DNA from: Paraconexibacter antarcticus
GTDB lineage: Bacteria; Actinomycetota; Thermoleophilia; Solirubrobacterales; Solirubrobacteraceae
Direction of reading: 5' to 3'
Assembly: GCF_024220175.1 (NCBI RefSeq)
Contig: NZ_CP098502.1
Span: 4,592,514 to 4,656,513 of the forward strand
DNA: 64,000 bases
The notes under the pieces were generated by a model. That model had not been told where the DNA came from. It saw only the letters and a list, made by a program, of their open reading frames with translations, and did no database searches. Of this stretch, positions 51,282 through 59,213 are shown one piece after another (the first letter of the stretch is position 1; every line of letters starts with the position of its first letter). Position numbers and translations under genes: made by a program.

Positions 51282-51326
51282 TGAATGAAGGTTCACGGTG
51301 CTGAGAGCACCCTGAACCTTCATTCA
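51282..51326. terminator. Bidirectional terminator hairpin
   Basis: TGAATGAAGGTTCA, C, GGTGCT, GAG, AGCACC, C, TGAACCTTCATTCA: a 21-bp stem with one C-C mismatch, between the convergent purT and redoxin-lipoprotein genes. One arm matches the hairpin at 7678-7726 (TGAATG-x-AGGTTCA-GGG). No T-tract. Confidence 0.8.
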
Positions 51327-51342
51327 CCTGACCGCGCGTGCG

Positions 51343-52380
51343 TCAGCTCAGGCCGGTCTTCACCGCCGCCTCGAAGGCGCGGAAGCCGAAGGAGCCCTCC
51401 AGCCGGGCGGTGATCTTCCCCGTCCTGTCCATGACGAAGAGCCACGGCTCGGTCTGCAGGTGGAAGGCCTGCAGCGGCGCGCGCAGGCCCTTCGCGATCT
51501 CGTTGTCCTTGTAGACCTCCTGGTGGATGAAGGTCATCCGCGAGCCGTACGTCTTCTCGAGCTGCGCGGCGATGTCGACGACGGGGCCGCAGACACGCGA
51601 CTGGCAGAGCTGAGGCGTCGCGAACAGCAGCGCGACCGGCTTCTTGCCGAGGACGTCCTTGAGGTTCACCGAGTGCATGTCGTCCGGCGGCACGCGGGTG
51701 TCGATCTTCTTGATGTCGCCGCCGGCCGCCGCGACGGTGTCGGTGTCGACGCGCGGGGCCTGCTGCCCGACCTCCGGGATGCGGTCCTTCCCCGGCGCGA
51801 TCACCGTGATCTGCCCGGCGGCGCCGATCTTCTTCCCCCCCAGGAGGCTGACGGCGAGGACGTAGTAGCGGCCGGGCTTCGGCAGCGGCGCGGTCGTCTC
51901 GTAGATCGCCGCGAACGGGTCGCTCTCGGTCGCCGCGTTCTGGCTGCGGAACGGCGGGTCGGTGAGCAGCAGGTCGGCGGGCGCCGGGTAGGGCCCCATC
52001 GCCTTCGCCTGCTCGGAGCGCGCGAGGTAGAGCGCGGTCGGCGCGTAGACGAACCCGGTCTTCGGGTCGACGACGCCGAAGGCGAGGCGCTGCTTCGGCC
52101 CCGTCACGATCGTCGCGGTGGCGAACGCGACCTGCGGGCCGGTCCCGTCGATCGCGTCGGCGACCTGCCGCAGCGAGCGGCCCCCCGCCGGGGTGAACGA
52201 CGCCGCGGTGACCGCGGTCGCCTTGTCGAGCTCGGCGCGGAGCTTCGCGGACGACGGGCCCTTCGGCGCCGGGGCCGAGCCGCTCGAGCTGCCGCCGGAG
52301 CTGCCGCACCCGGCGGCGAGCAGGGCGGCGGCGAGGACGGCGGCGGCGGGCAGCGGGCGGCGGGGCGTTCGGAGCGTCAT
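51343..52380 (-). CDS. Lipoprotein with thioredoxin/SCO-like redoxin domain
   Basis: 345 residues. Lipobox LLAAGC (Cys25), Gly/Ser linker, then an N-terminal domain without a known motif (~45-190, with YPAPADLLLTDPPFRSQNA) and a C-terminal thioredoxin-like domain (~205-345): KPVALLFATPQLCQSRVCGPVVDIAAQL with C-x4-C, MTFIHQEVYKD and PWLFVMDRTGKITARLEG. SCO1 proteins have CxxxC; the CX4C here differs, so disulfide or copper chemistry is possible. Anchored outside the membrane. Its ATG overlaps the stop of a 57-residue TM protein and follows the FedB-like gene. Confidence 0.83.
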   Translation of the reverse strand: MTLRTPRRPLPAAAVLAAALLAAGCGSSGGSSSGSAPAPKGPSSAKLRAELDKATAVTAASFTPAGGRSLRQVADAIDGTGPQVAFATATIVTGPKQRLAFGVVDPKTGFVYAPTALYLARSEQAKAMGPYPAPADLLLTDPPFRSQNAATESDPFAAIYETTAPLPKPGRYYVLAVSLLGGKKIGAAGQITVIAPGKDRIPEVGQQAPRVDTDTVAAAGGDIKKIDTRVPPDDMHSVNLKDVLGKKPVALLFATPQLCQSRVCGPVVDIAAQLEKTYGSRMTFIHQEVYKDNEIAKGLRAPLQAFHLQTEPWLFVMDRTGKITARLEGSFGFRAFEAAVKTGLS

Positions 52381-52550
52381 TCGGCGGTCTCTCGATCTTC
52401 GTCGGCGGCGGTCCGGCGGAGCTCCTCGGCCTCGGCGAGGCGGTCGCGGCGCCCGATGACGAGCAGCGTCACGACGAGGATCGCCACCGGGGCGAGGTAG
52501 ATGAGGCCGACGAACCAGTGGCCGGCGTGGGCGAGCGGAGGAAGGGGCAT
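52377..52550 (-). CDS. 57-residue single-TM protein
   Basis: MPLPPLAHAGHWFVGLIYLA begins it; a helix LIYLAPVAILVVTLLVIG (~16-33) is followed by a charged tail RRDRLAEAEELRRTAADEDR. ATG 52550, TGA 52377-52379; the stop overlaps the ATG of the redoxin lipoprotein (ATGA) and the start is 5 nt after the upstream gene's stop. Too short for ORF tables at normal cut-offs but in perfect operon register. It contains a His pair near the membrane (HAGHW). Function unknown; presumably a subunit of the membrane module with its neighbours. Confidence 0.75.
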   Translation of the reverse strand: MPLPPLAHAGHWFVGLIYLAPVAILVVTLLVIGRRDRLAEAEELRRTAADEDRETAE

Positions 52551-52555
52551 GGTGC

Positions 52556-53980
52556 TCAGTTCGTGTTGGACAGGAGCCAGAGGGCCAGGCTGGTGAACGT
52601 CACCATCACCGCCAGCATCCAGTATTGCGAGCGGGCTGCGACCCGCGCGCTGGAGAACATCAGCAGCGCGCGGTCGTGCGCGAGCGCGAGGCCGACCGCA
52701 TGGCCGAGCACGAGCGCCGCCACCTGGACGTACCAGATGCCCGTCGCGCTGATCCAGGTGTAGTCGATCGTCGAGCCCGCCGTTCCGAGGTAGTCGTGCC
52801 CGTTGCCGAGCGGATCGGACAGCAGGTAGGCCATCGCCTGCCCCTGGTAGGACAGGAGGCCGAAGTAGTGCGCGACGACGTACGCGAGCGCGATCGGGAC
52901 GAGCGTCGGCGCGAACCGGCGCGCGAGGCCCATCGTCGTCTCGTCGCTGCTGCGGGTGATCGCCGAGTGCATGCCCCGGCAGCCGAGGAGGTAGAGCGAC
53001 GTGACGACGCCGATCATGACGAGCAGCCCGCCGGCGAAGACGAGCTCGGTCGCATGCTCGATCGAGAAGCCGGCGTCGACGACGCGCGGCTGCAGGTCAC
53101 CGGCGATGCTCGTCCAGAACGAGCTCACCGAGAAGCCGTCGAAGCTCGTCGACCCGATCATCACGCAGACGAGCGGCACGAGCCCAGCGCCCGGCTCGAT
53201 CCGGGCCGTGCCGCTGAGGACGGGTCGCGTGTGGAGCGCGTCGCGGGTCCAGCGCAGCGGCGACAGCGTCGCGAAGAGCCCGAAGTAGACGCTGAACGCG
53301 TCCCCCCGGTCCGACCACGCTCGGACCCCGAAGAGCGACATGCCGACGAGCTGCACGGCGGCGTAGGCGAGCGCGAGCGTCGCGAGCGTGCTCGGGTCGT
53401 CGCGGTTCGTGTAGGTCAGCTCGAGCGCGGCGAAGAGCAGGATGCCGGCGGCGGCCGGCCAGCGCCCGAGGCGCGCCGGGTACTCGAGCGGCTCGGGCTG
53501 GGCCCCGCCGCCCGCCTTCGCGACGACGGTCCCGACGGCGCGACCGATCGCGCGCCACGGGTTGAAGGCGCGGAAGACGTCGCCGAGGAAGAGCGACGCG
53601 AACGGGATCCCGACCCAGAACGTCACGTAGACGACGGTCGGCAGGATGTTCGCCGCGGACTCCTGCGTGCCCGCGTAGCCCGCGTACACGAGCCCGGCGA
53701 ACATGAGGACGCCGAGCGCGCCGCACAGGGGGTCGAGGACCCGCGGCAGCGCGAGGCGCCGGCGCTCGGTGACGTCGCCGAAGCGCGCCGTCTGCCAGAG
53801 GGTCGCGAGGCCGACGAACGAGATGACGAGGACGACGAAGGCCGCCCAGGCGAAGAGCCATTTGGGGATCGGGAGGTCCTGCTTGCCGACGAGGCCGTGG
53901 GCCTCGGCGGGGGTCGCGGCCACCAGGGCGGTGGCGGCGACGGCGAGCGCGACGAGCGCCCGGCGGTGGTTGCGGGTCAT
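52556..53980 (-). CDS. Polytopic membrane protein, fenitrothion-hydrolase-annotated family
   Basis: 474 residues from ATG 53980, with AAAGGA 5 nt upstream. Signal-like start ALVALAVAATALVAATPAEA then HGLVGKQDLPIPKWLFAWAA, typical of actinobacterial membrane proteins labelled 'fenitrothion hydrolase'; I consider that label unproven. About ten hydrophobic helices follow, with conserved-looking GDVFRAFNPWRAIGR, FATLSPLRW, GSTSFDGFSVSSFW, VAHYFGLLSYQGQA and TWISATGIWYVQVAALVLGH. Upstream gene of the 57-residue TM and redoxin genes; a second membrane protein lies 90 nt upstream on the same strand. Confidence 0.78.
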   Translation of the reverse strand: MTRNHRRALVALAVAATALVAATPAEAHGLVGKQDLPIPKWLFAWAAFVVLVISFVGLATLWQTARFGDVTERRRLALPRVLDPLCGALGVLMFAGLVYAGYAGTQESAANILPTVVYVTFWVGIPFASLFLGDVFRAFNPWRAIGRAVGTVVAKAGGGAQPEPLEYPARLGRWPAAAGILLFAALELTYTNRDDPSTLATLALAYAAVQLVGMSLFGVRAWSDRGDAFSVYFGLFATLSPLRWTRDALHTRPVLSGTARIEPGAGLVPLVCVMIGSTSFDGFSVSSFWTSIAGDLQPRVVDAGFSIEHATELVFAGGLLVMIGVVTSLYLLGCRGMHSAITRSSDETTMGLARRFAPTLVPIALAYVVAHYFGLLSYQGQAMAYLLSDPLGNGHDYLGTAGSTIDYTWISATGIWYVQVAALVLGHAVGLALAHDRALLMFSSARVAARSQYWMLAVMVTFTSLALWLLSNTN

Positions 53981-54070
53981 GGGGTCCTTTCGGTCACGCG
54001 TGCGGGTCACGGGCGCGCGGCGCGCTGCGTCGTGGCGGGCACGGACAGGGCGGCGCGGGCGAACGGGGCG

Positions 54071-54682
54071 CTACGGGGTGACGGGGACCGGCGGACCGCG
54101 GCCGGCGAGGTGACGCGCGAGTGGCGCGCGGGCGGCCCGCGCCGCGGCGGGCCGGAGGCGGACGAGGGGCGCCGCGGCGACGAGCAGGCCCGCGGCCGGC
54201 GCGGCGACGGGCGCGGCGGCGACCGCCTCCTCCGCCTCGCGGAGCACGAGGGCGACGGCGAGGGCCGCGGCGGCGGCGAGCGGCGCCGCGAGCCAGCCGC
54301 CGTGGGCGACGAGCGCGGCGGCGCCGGACGCGTGGCCCGCGGCAAGCGCGCCCTCGAGGAGCTCCTGGGCGCTGTAGGCGGCGAGCAGCGCGCCGGTGAG
54401 CACCGCCCACGTCCGGGTGAGGGACATCGGGGGCGCGCCGCCCGGCCCGGCGGTGTGGCCCCCGCCACCCCGCCGCGCGAGCGCGTGCACGAGCTGCCCG
54501 GCCGCGACGAGGACGAGCAGGCCGACGAGCGGGCCGGCGACGCCGAGGTACGCGTGCCCGGAGCCGCGCAGCGCGCCGCTCGCGTCGTGGCCGTAGGCGA
54601 GCGCATAGCGCAGCTCGTGGACCGACCAGGCCGCGAGGCCGAGCAGCGCGAGGAGGCGCAGGCGTGATCCGGGACGGCTCAC
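54071..54682 (-). CDS. Membrane protein of unknown function
   Basis: 203 residues from GTG 54682, six nt or so after TATCTT (leaderless candidate). Helices: LRLLALLGLAAWSVHELRYALAYG (split ~8-31, with the HELRY pattern), YLGVAGPLVGLLVLVAAGQL, TWAVLTGALLAAYSAQELLEG, WLAAPLAAAAALAVALVL and APAAGLLVAAAPLV. Two internal copies of a 'helix-x-E-L' arrangement (HELRYALAYGHDASGALRG and AQELLEGALAAGHASGAAAL) suggest an internal duplication. First gene of the membrane/redoxin cluster. Confidence 0.7.
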   Translation of the reverse strand: MSRPGSRLRLLALLGLAAWSVHELRYALAYGHDASGALRGSGHAYLGVAGPLVGLLVLVAAGQLVHALARRGGGGHTAGPGGAPPMSLTRTWAVLTGALLAAYSAQELLEGALAAGHASGAAALVAHGGWLAAPLAAAAALAVALVLREAEEAVAAAPVAAPAAGLLVAAAPLVRLRPAAARAARAPLARHLAGRGPPVPVTP

Positions 54683-54792
54683 CGCAGAGAAGATACGCCT
54701 CCGTCGTTTCCCCCGCGAGCCCGTGCGGTTCGCGCGGCCCGAGAGCGCGGCCCGTGCGGCCCGTACGGCGCCCGCGGCCCGCGCCCGCCCGC

Positions 54793-55470
54793 CTACGCGC
54801 CGAAGAGCGCGAGGACCGCCGGGTCGTCGAGCGCGGTCGCGACCGCGTCCGCCCCGGGCAGCTCCCCGTCGGCGATGTACGGGATGCCGACGACATGGAT
54901 GCCGGCGGCGGCTGCGGCGGCCACGCCGGGCGGCGAGTCCTCGAAGGCCACGGCGTCGGCCGGCGCGATCCCGAGCCGCGCGCACGCCTCGAGGTAGATG
55001 TCGGGCGCCGGCTTGTAGTTCGCGACCTCGTCGCCGGCGACCGTCGCGGCGAACGGCGAGGACGCGCCGTTCAGGCCGGCACCGCCGAGGACGCGGTCGA
55101 GGAAGACGCGCGGCGAGTTGGACGCGACGGCCATCGGCAGGCCGGCCTCCTGCAGCACGGCGATGAGCGCGAGGGCGCCGGGCCGGGGGCTGATGGGCTT
55201 CAGCGCCTCCTCCATGACGAGCTCGTGGAGCTCGTCGACGAGCGCCGGCCCGGAGCCCTCCGGCTCGCCGAGGAGCACCTCGAGGCTGCGCTGCAGGACG
55301 GTCCCCGAGCTGCCGATGAGGCGGAGCTTCTGCTCGACCGTGAAGGTCAGTCCGCGACGGGCCCAGAGGACGTCCTCGGCCCGGGTCCACGCCTCCTCGG
55401 TGTCCAGCAGGAGGCCGTCGTTGTCGAAGACCACGCCGCGGGGCGCGGCGGGCGGAAGGCGTCGGGGCAT
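54793..55470 (-). CDS. HAD-superfamily hydrolase, beta-phosphoglucomutase-like
   Basis: 225 residues from ATG 55470. HAD motif I GVVFDNDGLLLDTEEAW (D16, D18), motif II MAVASNSP, motif III lysine in ANYKPAPDIYLEAC, motif IV VAFEDSPPGVAAAAAAG. Between motif I and II is a helical C1 cap as in beta-phosphoglucomutase and sugar-phosphate phosphatases. The Mg-dependent reaction forms an aspartyl phosphate; substrate unknown. An upstream frame extension is antisense-like and rejected. Confidence 0.9.
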   Translation of the reverse strand: MPRRLPPAAPRGVVFDNDGLLLDTEEAWTRAEDVLWARRGLTFTVEQKLRLIGSSGTVLQRSLEVLLGEPEGSGPALVDELHELVMEEALKPISPRPGALALIAVLQEAGLPMAVASNSPRVFLDRVLGGAGLNGASSPFAATVAGDEVANYKPAPDIYLEACARLGIAPADAVAFEDSPPGVAAAAAAGIHVVGIPYIADGELPGADAVATALDDPAVLALFGA

Positions 55471-55507
55471 CCCGCCCGATGATGGCGGATCGCCCCGGAA
55501 CGACGAA

Positions 55508-55527
55508 GGGCGGCCCGTGGGCCGCCC
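55508..55527 (-). terminator. Hairpin downstream of csbD-like gene
   Basis: GGGCGGCCC-GT-GGGCCGCCC, a perfect inverted repeat (8-9 bp stem) 31 nt beyond the CsbD stop; the minus strand continues TTCGTCG. Probably a terminator for the CsbD gene, separating it from the HAD gene. Confidence 0.65.
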
Positions 55528-55558
55528 GTTCGCGTCGGATCCTGCGGGTGCTGCGTGG

Positions 55559-55738
55559 CTACTTGCCGCGCACCTTGTCGATCGCGCCCTCGGCGACATC
55601 CTTGACGTCGCTCACGGCGTCCTTGAGCTTGCCGGCGAGCTGGTCGTTCTTGCCCTCCTGCTCGAGCTCGCGGTCGCCGGTGACGGCGCCGGCGGTCTCC
55701 TTGATGTTGCCCTTGACGTTGTCGGCGGTACCGGACAT
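55559..55738 (-). CDS. CsbD-family stress protein
   Basis: 59 residues: MSGTADNVKGNIKETAGAVT start, DRELEQEGKNDQLAGKLKDA and VSDVKDVAEGAIDKVRGK end. The pattern 'G-x-x-x-x-x-G-x-x-K-E-x-x-G-x-x-x-x-D-x-x-L-x-x-x-G-k-x-x-Q-x-x-G' is that of CsbD (general stress, sigma-B-controlled in Bacillus; function unknown). ATG 55738 has AAGGAG 6 nt upstream, one of the clearest ribosome-binding sites in this part of the window. Hidden in the ORF list by longer frames. Intergenic 55739-55891 carries only a promoter. Confidence 0.93.
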   Translation of the reverse strand: MSGTADNVKGNIKETAGAVTGDRELEQEGKNDQLAGKLKDAVSDVKDVAEGAIDKVRGK

Positions 55739-55891
55739 ACGGTGCTCCTTGGTCGGGTTCGGGAGAAGTGAGGCGGCGGGGCGGGGGACACCCGGCCACT
55801 GCTTCTTCTTTTGCCCGCCAGGCGGAGGGGTAAACGCGACGGGGCGTGCGCCTCGTCACACGCGCGCCGCCGGGGCGCTTTACTGGGGATC

Positions 55892-56563
55892 GTGGCGCCG
55901 ACGATCACTCCTCCGCGGGTCCCGGCGCACCTCGAGGCGCTCGACCTCGCGGCGCTGGTGTTCGAGGACGACATGGAGCTCGACGCCGTCCGGCTCACCG
56001 GCGCGGCGCCCGACGCGGCCGTCCTCGGCCTCGAGCTCGCCGCGGCCGAGCTGCGCGACGTCGACCTCGGCGGGGCGCGCCTGCCGCGGCTGGCCCTCCG
56101 CAACTGCCTCGTCGCCGGCGGCAACCTCGCGAACGTCGCGGTCCGCGGCGGGTCGGCGGAGCGGACGGTGTTCGACCACGTCCGCCTGACCGGCCTGACC
56201 TGGCACGAGGGTGTCCTGCGGGACGTCGTCCTCCGCGGCTGCCGCGTCGACCTCGCGTCGTTCGCCTCCACCCGGCTGGAGCGCGTCGCCTTCGAGGACT
56301 GCGTCCTCACGCAGGCCGACGTGCAGGACGCGCGCCTCGCCGCGGTGACGTTCGAGCGCTGCGACCTCACCGGCGCCGACCTGACCGGCGCGCGGTTCGG
56401 AGCCGGCTGCGCGCTGCGCGGCTGCACGCTCGACGGCGCCCGCGGCGTCGAGGCGCTCCGCGGTGTGCGGATGCCCTACGAGGACGTCCTCGCGGCGGCG
56501 GTGACCTTCGCCGGCGCCCTCGGGATCCAGGTGCTCGACGACGACCGGGACGACGCGGGATGA
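55892..56563 (+). CDS. Pentapeptide-repeat protein
   Basis: 223 residues from GTG 55892. Irregular pentapeptide-type repeats A(D/N)LxX form a right-handed beta-helix: LAAAELRDVDLGGARLPRLA, LRNCLVAGGNLANVAVRGGS, HVRLTGLTWHEGVLRDVVLR, FEDCVLTQADVQDARLAAVT and CDLTGADLTGARFGAGCALR. Such proteins can mimic DNA (gyrase protection) or act as scaffolds; no specific role seen. TTTACT seven nt upstream may be a leaderless -10. ATGA overlap with the MOSC gene indicates one operon. Confidence 0.85.
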   Translation: MAPTITPPRVPAHLEALDLAALVFEDDMELDAVRLTGAAPDAAVLGLELAAAELRDVDLGGARLPRLALRNCLVAGGNLANVAVRGGSAERTVFDHVRLTGLTWHEGVLRDVVLRGCRVDLASFASTRLERVAFEDCVLTQADVQDARLAAVTFERCDLTGADLTGARFGAGCALRGCTLDGARGVEALRGVRMPYEDVLAAAVTFAGALGIQVLDDDRDDAG

Positions 56564-57207
56564 CCGAGGTGGCCGGGCTCACCGGCGAGCTGCTCGCCGT
56601 CTCCGTCGGCGCGGTGCGGACGGTCGGCACCGGCCGCCGGTCGATCGCGACGGGCATCTGGAAGGCGCCCGTCGAGGGCCGCGTCGCCGTGCGCGGCGTG
56701 AACCTCGCCGGGGACGACCAGGCCGACCGCACCGTCCACGGCGGGCCCGACAAGGCGGTCTACGCGTACGCGAGCGAGGACACGGCGTGGTGGAACGAGC
56801 TCGTGGGGACCGACCTCGGCCCGGGCGCGTTCGGGGAGAACCTCACGACCCGCGGCCTCGACCTCTCGAGCGCCCGCATCGGTGACCGCTGGCGGGTCGG
56901 CACGACGCTCCTCGAGGTCCGCCAGACGCGCATCCCGTGCTTCAAGCTCGGCCTGCGGATGGGCAACCCGCAGTTCCCGAAGGCCTTCGCGCAGGCGGGA
57001 CGGCCGGGTGCCTACCTCGGCATCCTCGAGGAGGGCGACGTCGGCGCGGGCGACGCGATCGAGGTCGTCTTCCGCCCCGCCCACGACATCACGACGGCGT
57101 TCATGAGCCAGGCGCTGCTCCACGACGCCGCGCTGCGCCCGCGCCTGCTCGAGGCCCCGGCCCTGCCGGCCTTCTGGCGCGGGTGGCTCGCCGGCGAGGA
57201 CGCGTGA
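56560..57207 (+). CDS. MOSC-domain protein (YiiM-like)
   Basis: 215 residues. MOSC fold: ELLAVSVGAVRTVGTGRRSI, then KAPVEGRVAVRGVNLAGDDQADR (split ~35-57), VHGGPDKAVYAYASED (~59-74), GAFGENLTTRGLDLSSARIGDRW and the conserved cysteine C127 in VRQTRIPCFKLGLRMG. MOSC domains bind sulfur or molybdenum-cofactor ligands. YiiM-type members reduce N-hydroxylated compounds such as 6-N-hydroxyaminopurine. No partner gene nearby. Confidence 0.88.
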   Translation: MTEVAGLTGELLAVSVGAVRTVGTGRRSIATGIWKAPVEGRVAVRGVNLAGDDQADRTVHGGPDKAVYAYASEDTAWWNELVGTDLGPGAFGENLTTRGLDLSSARIGDRWRVGTTLLEVRQTRIPCFKLGLRMGNPQFPKAFAQAGRPGAYLGILEEGDVGAGDAIEVVFRPAHDITTAFMSQALLHDAALRPRLLEAPALPAFWRGWLAGEDA

Positions 57208-57274
57208 GACGCGGTCAGGGCCGCGCGTGCTCGGGAGACATCGCAGCCCGGGCGCGCGCCAACCCCGCCAACCG

Positions 57275-57289
57275 TTGACAACCTGTCAA
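57275..57289. promoter_or_regulatory. Palindrome TTGACA-ACC-TGTCAA before the hydrolase
   Basis: A perfect 6-bp inverted repeat with 3-bp centre ends one base before TAGCCT (57291-57296), the -10 candidate seven nt ahead of ATG 57304. It would block polymerase, so it is a plausible operator; no regulator gene with a known site is adjacent. Confidence 0.4.
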
Positions 57290-57303
57290 GTAGCCTGCGC
57301 CGC

Positions 57304-58083
57304 ATGGACCTCAACCACAAGCGCGTCGGGAGCGGGAAGCCGCTGCTGCTCATCCACGGCCTCGCCGGGAGCCGCAACTCGTTCGACACGATCATCGACG
57401 AGCTCGCGACCCGCCGCGAGGTCATCGCCATCGACCTGCCGGGCTTCGGGGAGACGCCGCCGCTCCCGGGCGAGGCGACGATCCCCGCCTACGCGGACGC
57501 GGTGACGTCCTTCCTCGCCGCGCACGAGCTCACCGGCGTCGACGTCGTCGGCAGCTCGCTCGGCGCCCGGCTCGCCCTCGAGCTCGCCCGCCGCGGCGTC
57601 GTCGGCAAGGTCGTCGCGCTCGACCCCGGTGGCTTCTGGGGCGGCGGCGCGCAGCGCTTCTTCTCGATCTCCGTCGGCCTCTCGATCCGCCTCGTGAACC
57701 TCCTGCGCCCGCTGCTGCCGCTCCTCACCGGCAACCCCGTCACGCGCACGCTGCTCCTCCCCCAGTTCTCGGCGCGGCCGTGGGCGCTGAGCCGCGAGAC
57801 CGTCCTCCCGGAGCTGCGCGGCTTCACGGCGCCGTCGACCCGCTCGGCCTTCCGCTTCCTCGCGAAGGGGCCGCAGCAGGAGGGTGCCCCGGCCGGGGCG
57901 ATCGCGGCGCCGATGCTCCTCGTGTGGGGCCGCCGCGACTTCGTCACGCCCGCCGGGCAGGCCGGCCTCGCGCAGGAGCGCTTCCCCGACGCCGAGGTCG
58001 AGATCATCGACCACTGCGGGCACTTCCCCCACTGGGATCAGCCCGCCCGGACCGTCGACCTCATCCTCGACCACACGGCCTGA
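57304..58083 (+). CDS. Alpha/beta hydrolase
   Basis: 259 residues. LLLIHGLAGSRNSF (oxyanion HG, ~14-27), VIAIDLPGFGETPPL, nucleophile Ser85 in VVGSSLGARLALELA, acid in LVWGRRDFVTPAG and catalytic His in DHCGHFPHWDQP. An intact Ser-Asp-His triad, unlike the degenerate hydrolase at 45.9 kb. Esterase, lipase or C-C bond hydrolase; substrate unknown. Leaderless start suspected (TAGCCT, 7 nt). Its 3' end overlaps the convergent PucR-type regulator by 23 nt. Confidence 0.88.
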   Translation: MDLNHKRVGSGKPLLLIHGLAGSRNSFDTIIDELATRREVIAIDLPGFGETPPLPGEATIPAYADAVTSFLAAHELTGVDVVGSSLGARLALELARRGVVGKVVALDPGGFWGGGAQRFFSISVGLSIRLVNLLRPLLPLLTGNPVTRTLLLPQFSARPWALSRETVLPELRGFTAPSTRSAFRFLAKGPQQEGAPAGAIAAPMLLVWGRRDFVTPAGQAGLAQERFPDAEVEIIDHCGHFPHWDQPARTVDLILDHTA

Positions 58084-59128
58084 GGCGCGCCGCCTTCAGC
58101 CCGAGGTGCAGCAGGGTCCGCTGCGCGCCGTCGCGCAGGTCGGCCCCTGCCGCCACCTCGGCGCGGTGCAGCCGCCGGTAGAGCCCGGCGCGGCTGACGC
58201 TCAGCGCCGCGGTGCTCGCCGCGATGTCGCCGCCGTGGTCGAGGTAGGCCTCGACCGTCGCGGCGAGCCCGGCGTCCGCGGCGAGCAGTCGCGCGGCGAC
58301 GGCGGGGACGACGACGCGCGCCGGGTCGTCCCCGGCCGCCGCGAGGACCTGCGCCTCCAGCGGGACGTCGGCGATCGCGACGACGCCGGCGCGCCCGCAG
58401 AGCGCGGCGACGAGCGCGGCCCGCCGCGCCTCGGACGGCGTCGGGCCCGACCCGGCGGCCAGTCCGTGCGCGCCGGCGAGCGCCGCCGCCCGCAGGTCGT
58501 CCGCCGGGGCGCCGGCGAGCACGAGCTCGTCCCCCCGGCGCAGGCAGCGGCCGCCCGCGCCCCCGGTGCGCCGCCGCAGCGCGTGCTCGAGCGCGGCCTG
58601 CCGGTCGACGACCGCCGTCTCGTCGCACCCGGTCGTCCGCAGCACGACGACCGGGACCGCCGCCGCGCCGCCGGAGAGGAGCGCCTCGAGCGCGGCGACC
58701 TCCTCCGCCCGCGCCGCCGCGTCCTCGAGCCGCCGCCGGTAGAGGACGACGCCCGCCGCGTCGGCCACCGGCGCGGCCGCCGCGACGACGCCGTCGCCCG
58801 TCCCGAGCACCCACAGGTAGCCGAGCAGGACGTCCTCGTGGCGGACGGGGCAGCAGACGCGCTCGCGCATCCCGAGGTCGTCGACCGGCGGCAGGACCGC
58901 CGGCGCGCGCAGCTCGTGCAGGCCGTGGTCGAAGAGCCAGGTCCGCACGTCCTCCGGGCTCTCGCGCCGGAGGATCGACCGCAGGCGCACCGGATCCACG
59001 TCGTCGTCGGCGCCCGTGAACGCGCTGAAGGCGATGAGCCGCAGCCGCGGGTCGTCGAGCAGGACGGGCCGCGCGATGCGCGTGGCGAGCCCGTCGACCA
59101 GCTCCTGGAGATGCTCGGCGTCGGACAC
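58061..59128 (-). CDS. PucR-family transcriptional regulator (candidate PutR)
   Basis: 355 residues from GTG 59128. N-terminal sensory part (HLQELVDGLATRIARPVLLD; LGMRERVCCPVRHEDVLLGY, ~86-105, GAF/purine-regulator-like) and a C-terminal PucR helix-turn-helix (~295-345): ATVEAYLDHGGDIAASTAAL, SVSRAGLYRRLHRAEVAAG. The family regulates purine, amino-acid and other catabolic genes; Bacillus subtilis PutR, which activates proline catabolism, is a member. It is divergent from a proline dehydrogenase/P5C dehydrogenase operon, with a 20-bp palindrome touching its start codon, so control of proline catabolism is inferred. Confidence 0.85.
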   Translation of the reverse strand: MSDAEHLQELVDGLATRIARPVLLDDPRLRLIAFSAFTGADDDVDPVRLRSILRRESPEDVRTWLFDHGLHELRAPAVLPPVDDLGMRERVCCPVRHEDVLLGYLWVLGTGDGVVAAAAPVADAAGVVLYRRRLEDAAARAEEVAALEALLSGGAAAVPVVVLRTTGCDETAVVDRQAALEHALRRRTGGAGGRCLRRGDELVLAGAPADDLRAAALAGAHGLAAGSGPTPSEARRAALVAALCGRAGVVAIADVPLEAQVLAAAGDDPARVVVPAVAARLLAADAGLAATVEAYLDHGGDIAASTAALSVSRAGLYRRLHRAEVAAGADLRDGAQRTLLHLGLKAARLRPCGRG

Positions 59129-59148
59129 GGTGAGACGATCGTCTCACC
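59129..59148. promoter_or_regulatory. Perfect 20-bp palindrome, candidate operator
   Basis: GGTGAGACGATCGTCTCACC is perfectly self-complementary and begins at the base next to the regulator's GTG (59128). It lies 66 nt before the proline dehydrogenase start, whose -10 candidate is TACCGT (59201-59206). A smaller palindrome GACAGCTGTC lies at 59166-59175. Confidence 0.65.
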
Positions 59149-59213
59149 CCGCGCAAGGAGCGTGCGACAGCTGTCCGGGCCCGTGCCGCGGGGCCGGGCG
59201 TACCGTCGTCTGC

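Noticed and set aside
55471-55599. N-terminal extension of the HAD hydrolase
   Set aside because: It overlaps the terminator and the CsbD gene and lacks family similarity; ATG 55470 is 15 residues before the catalytic FDNDG.
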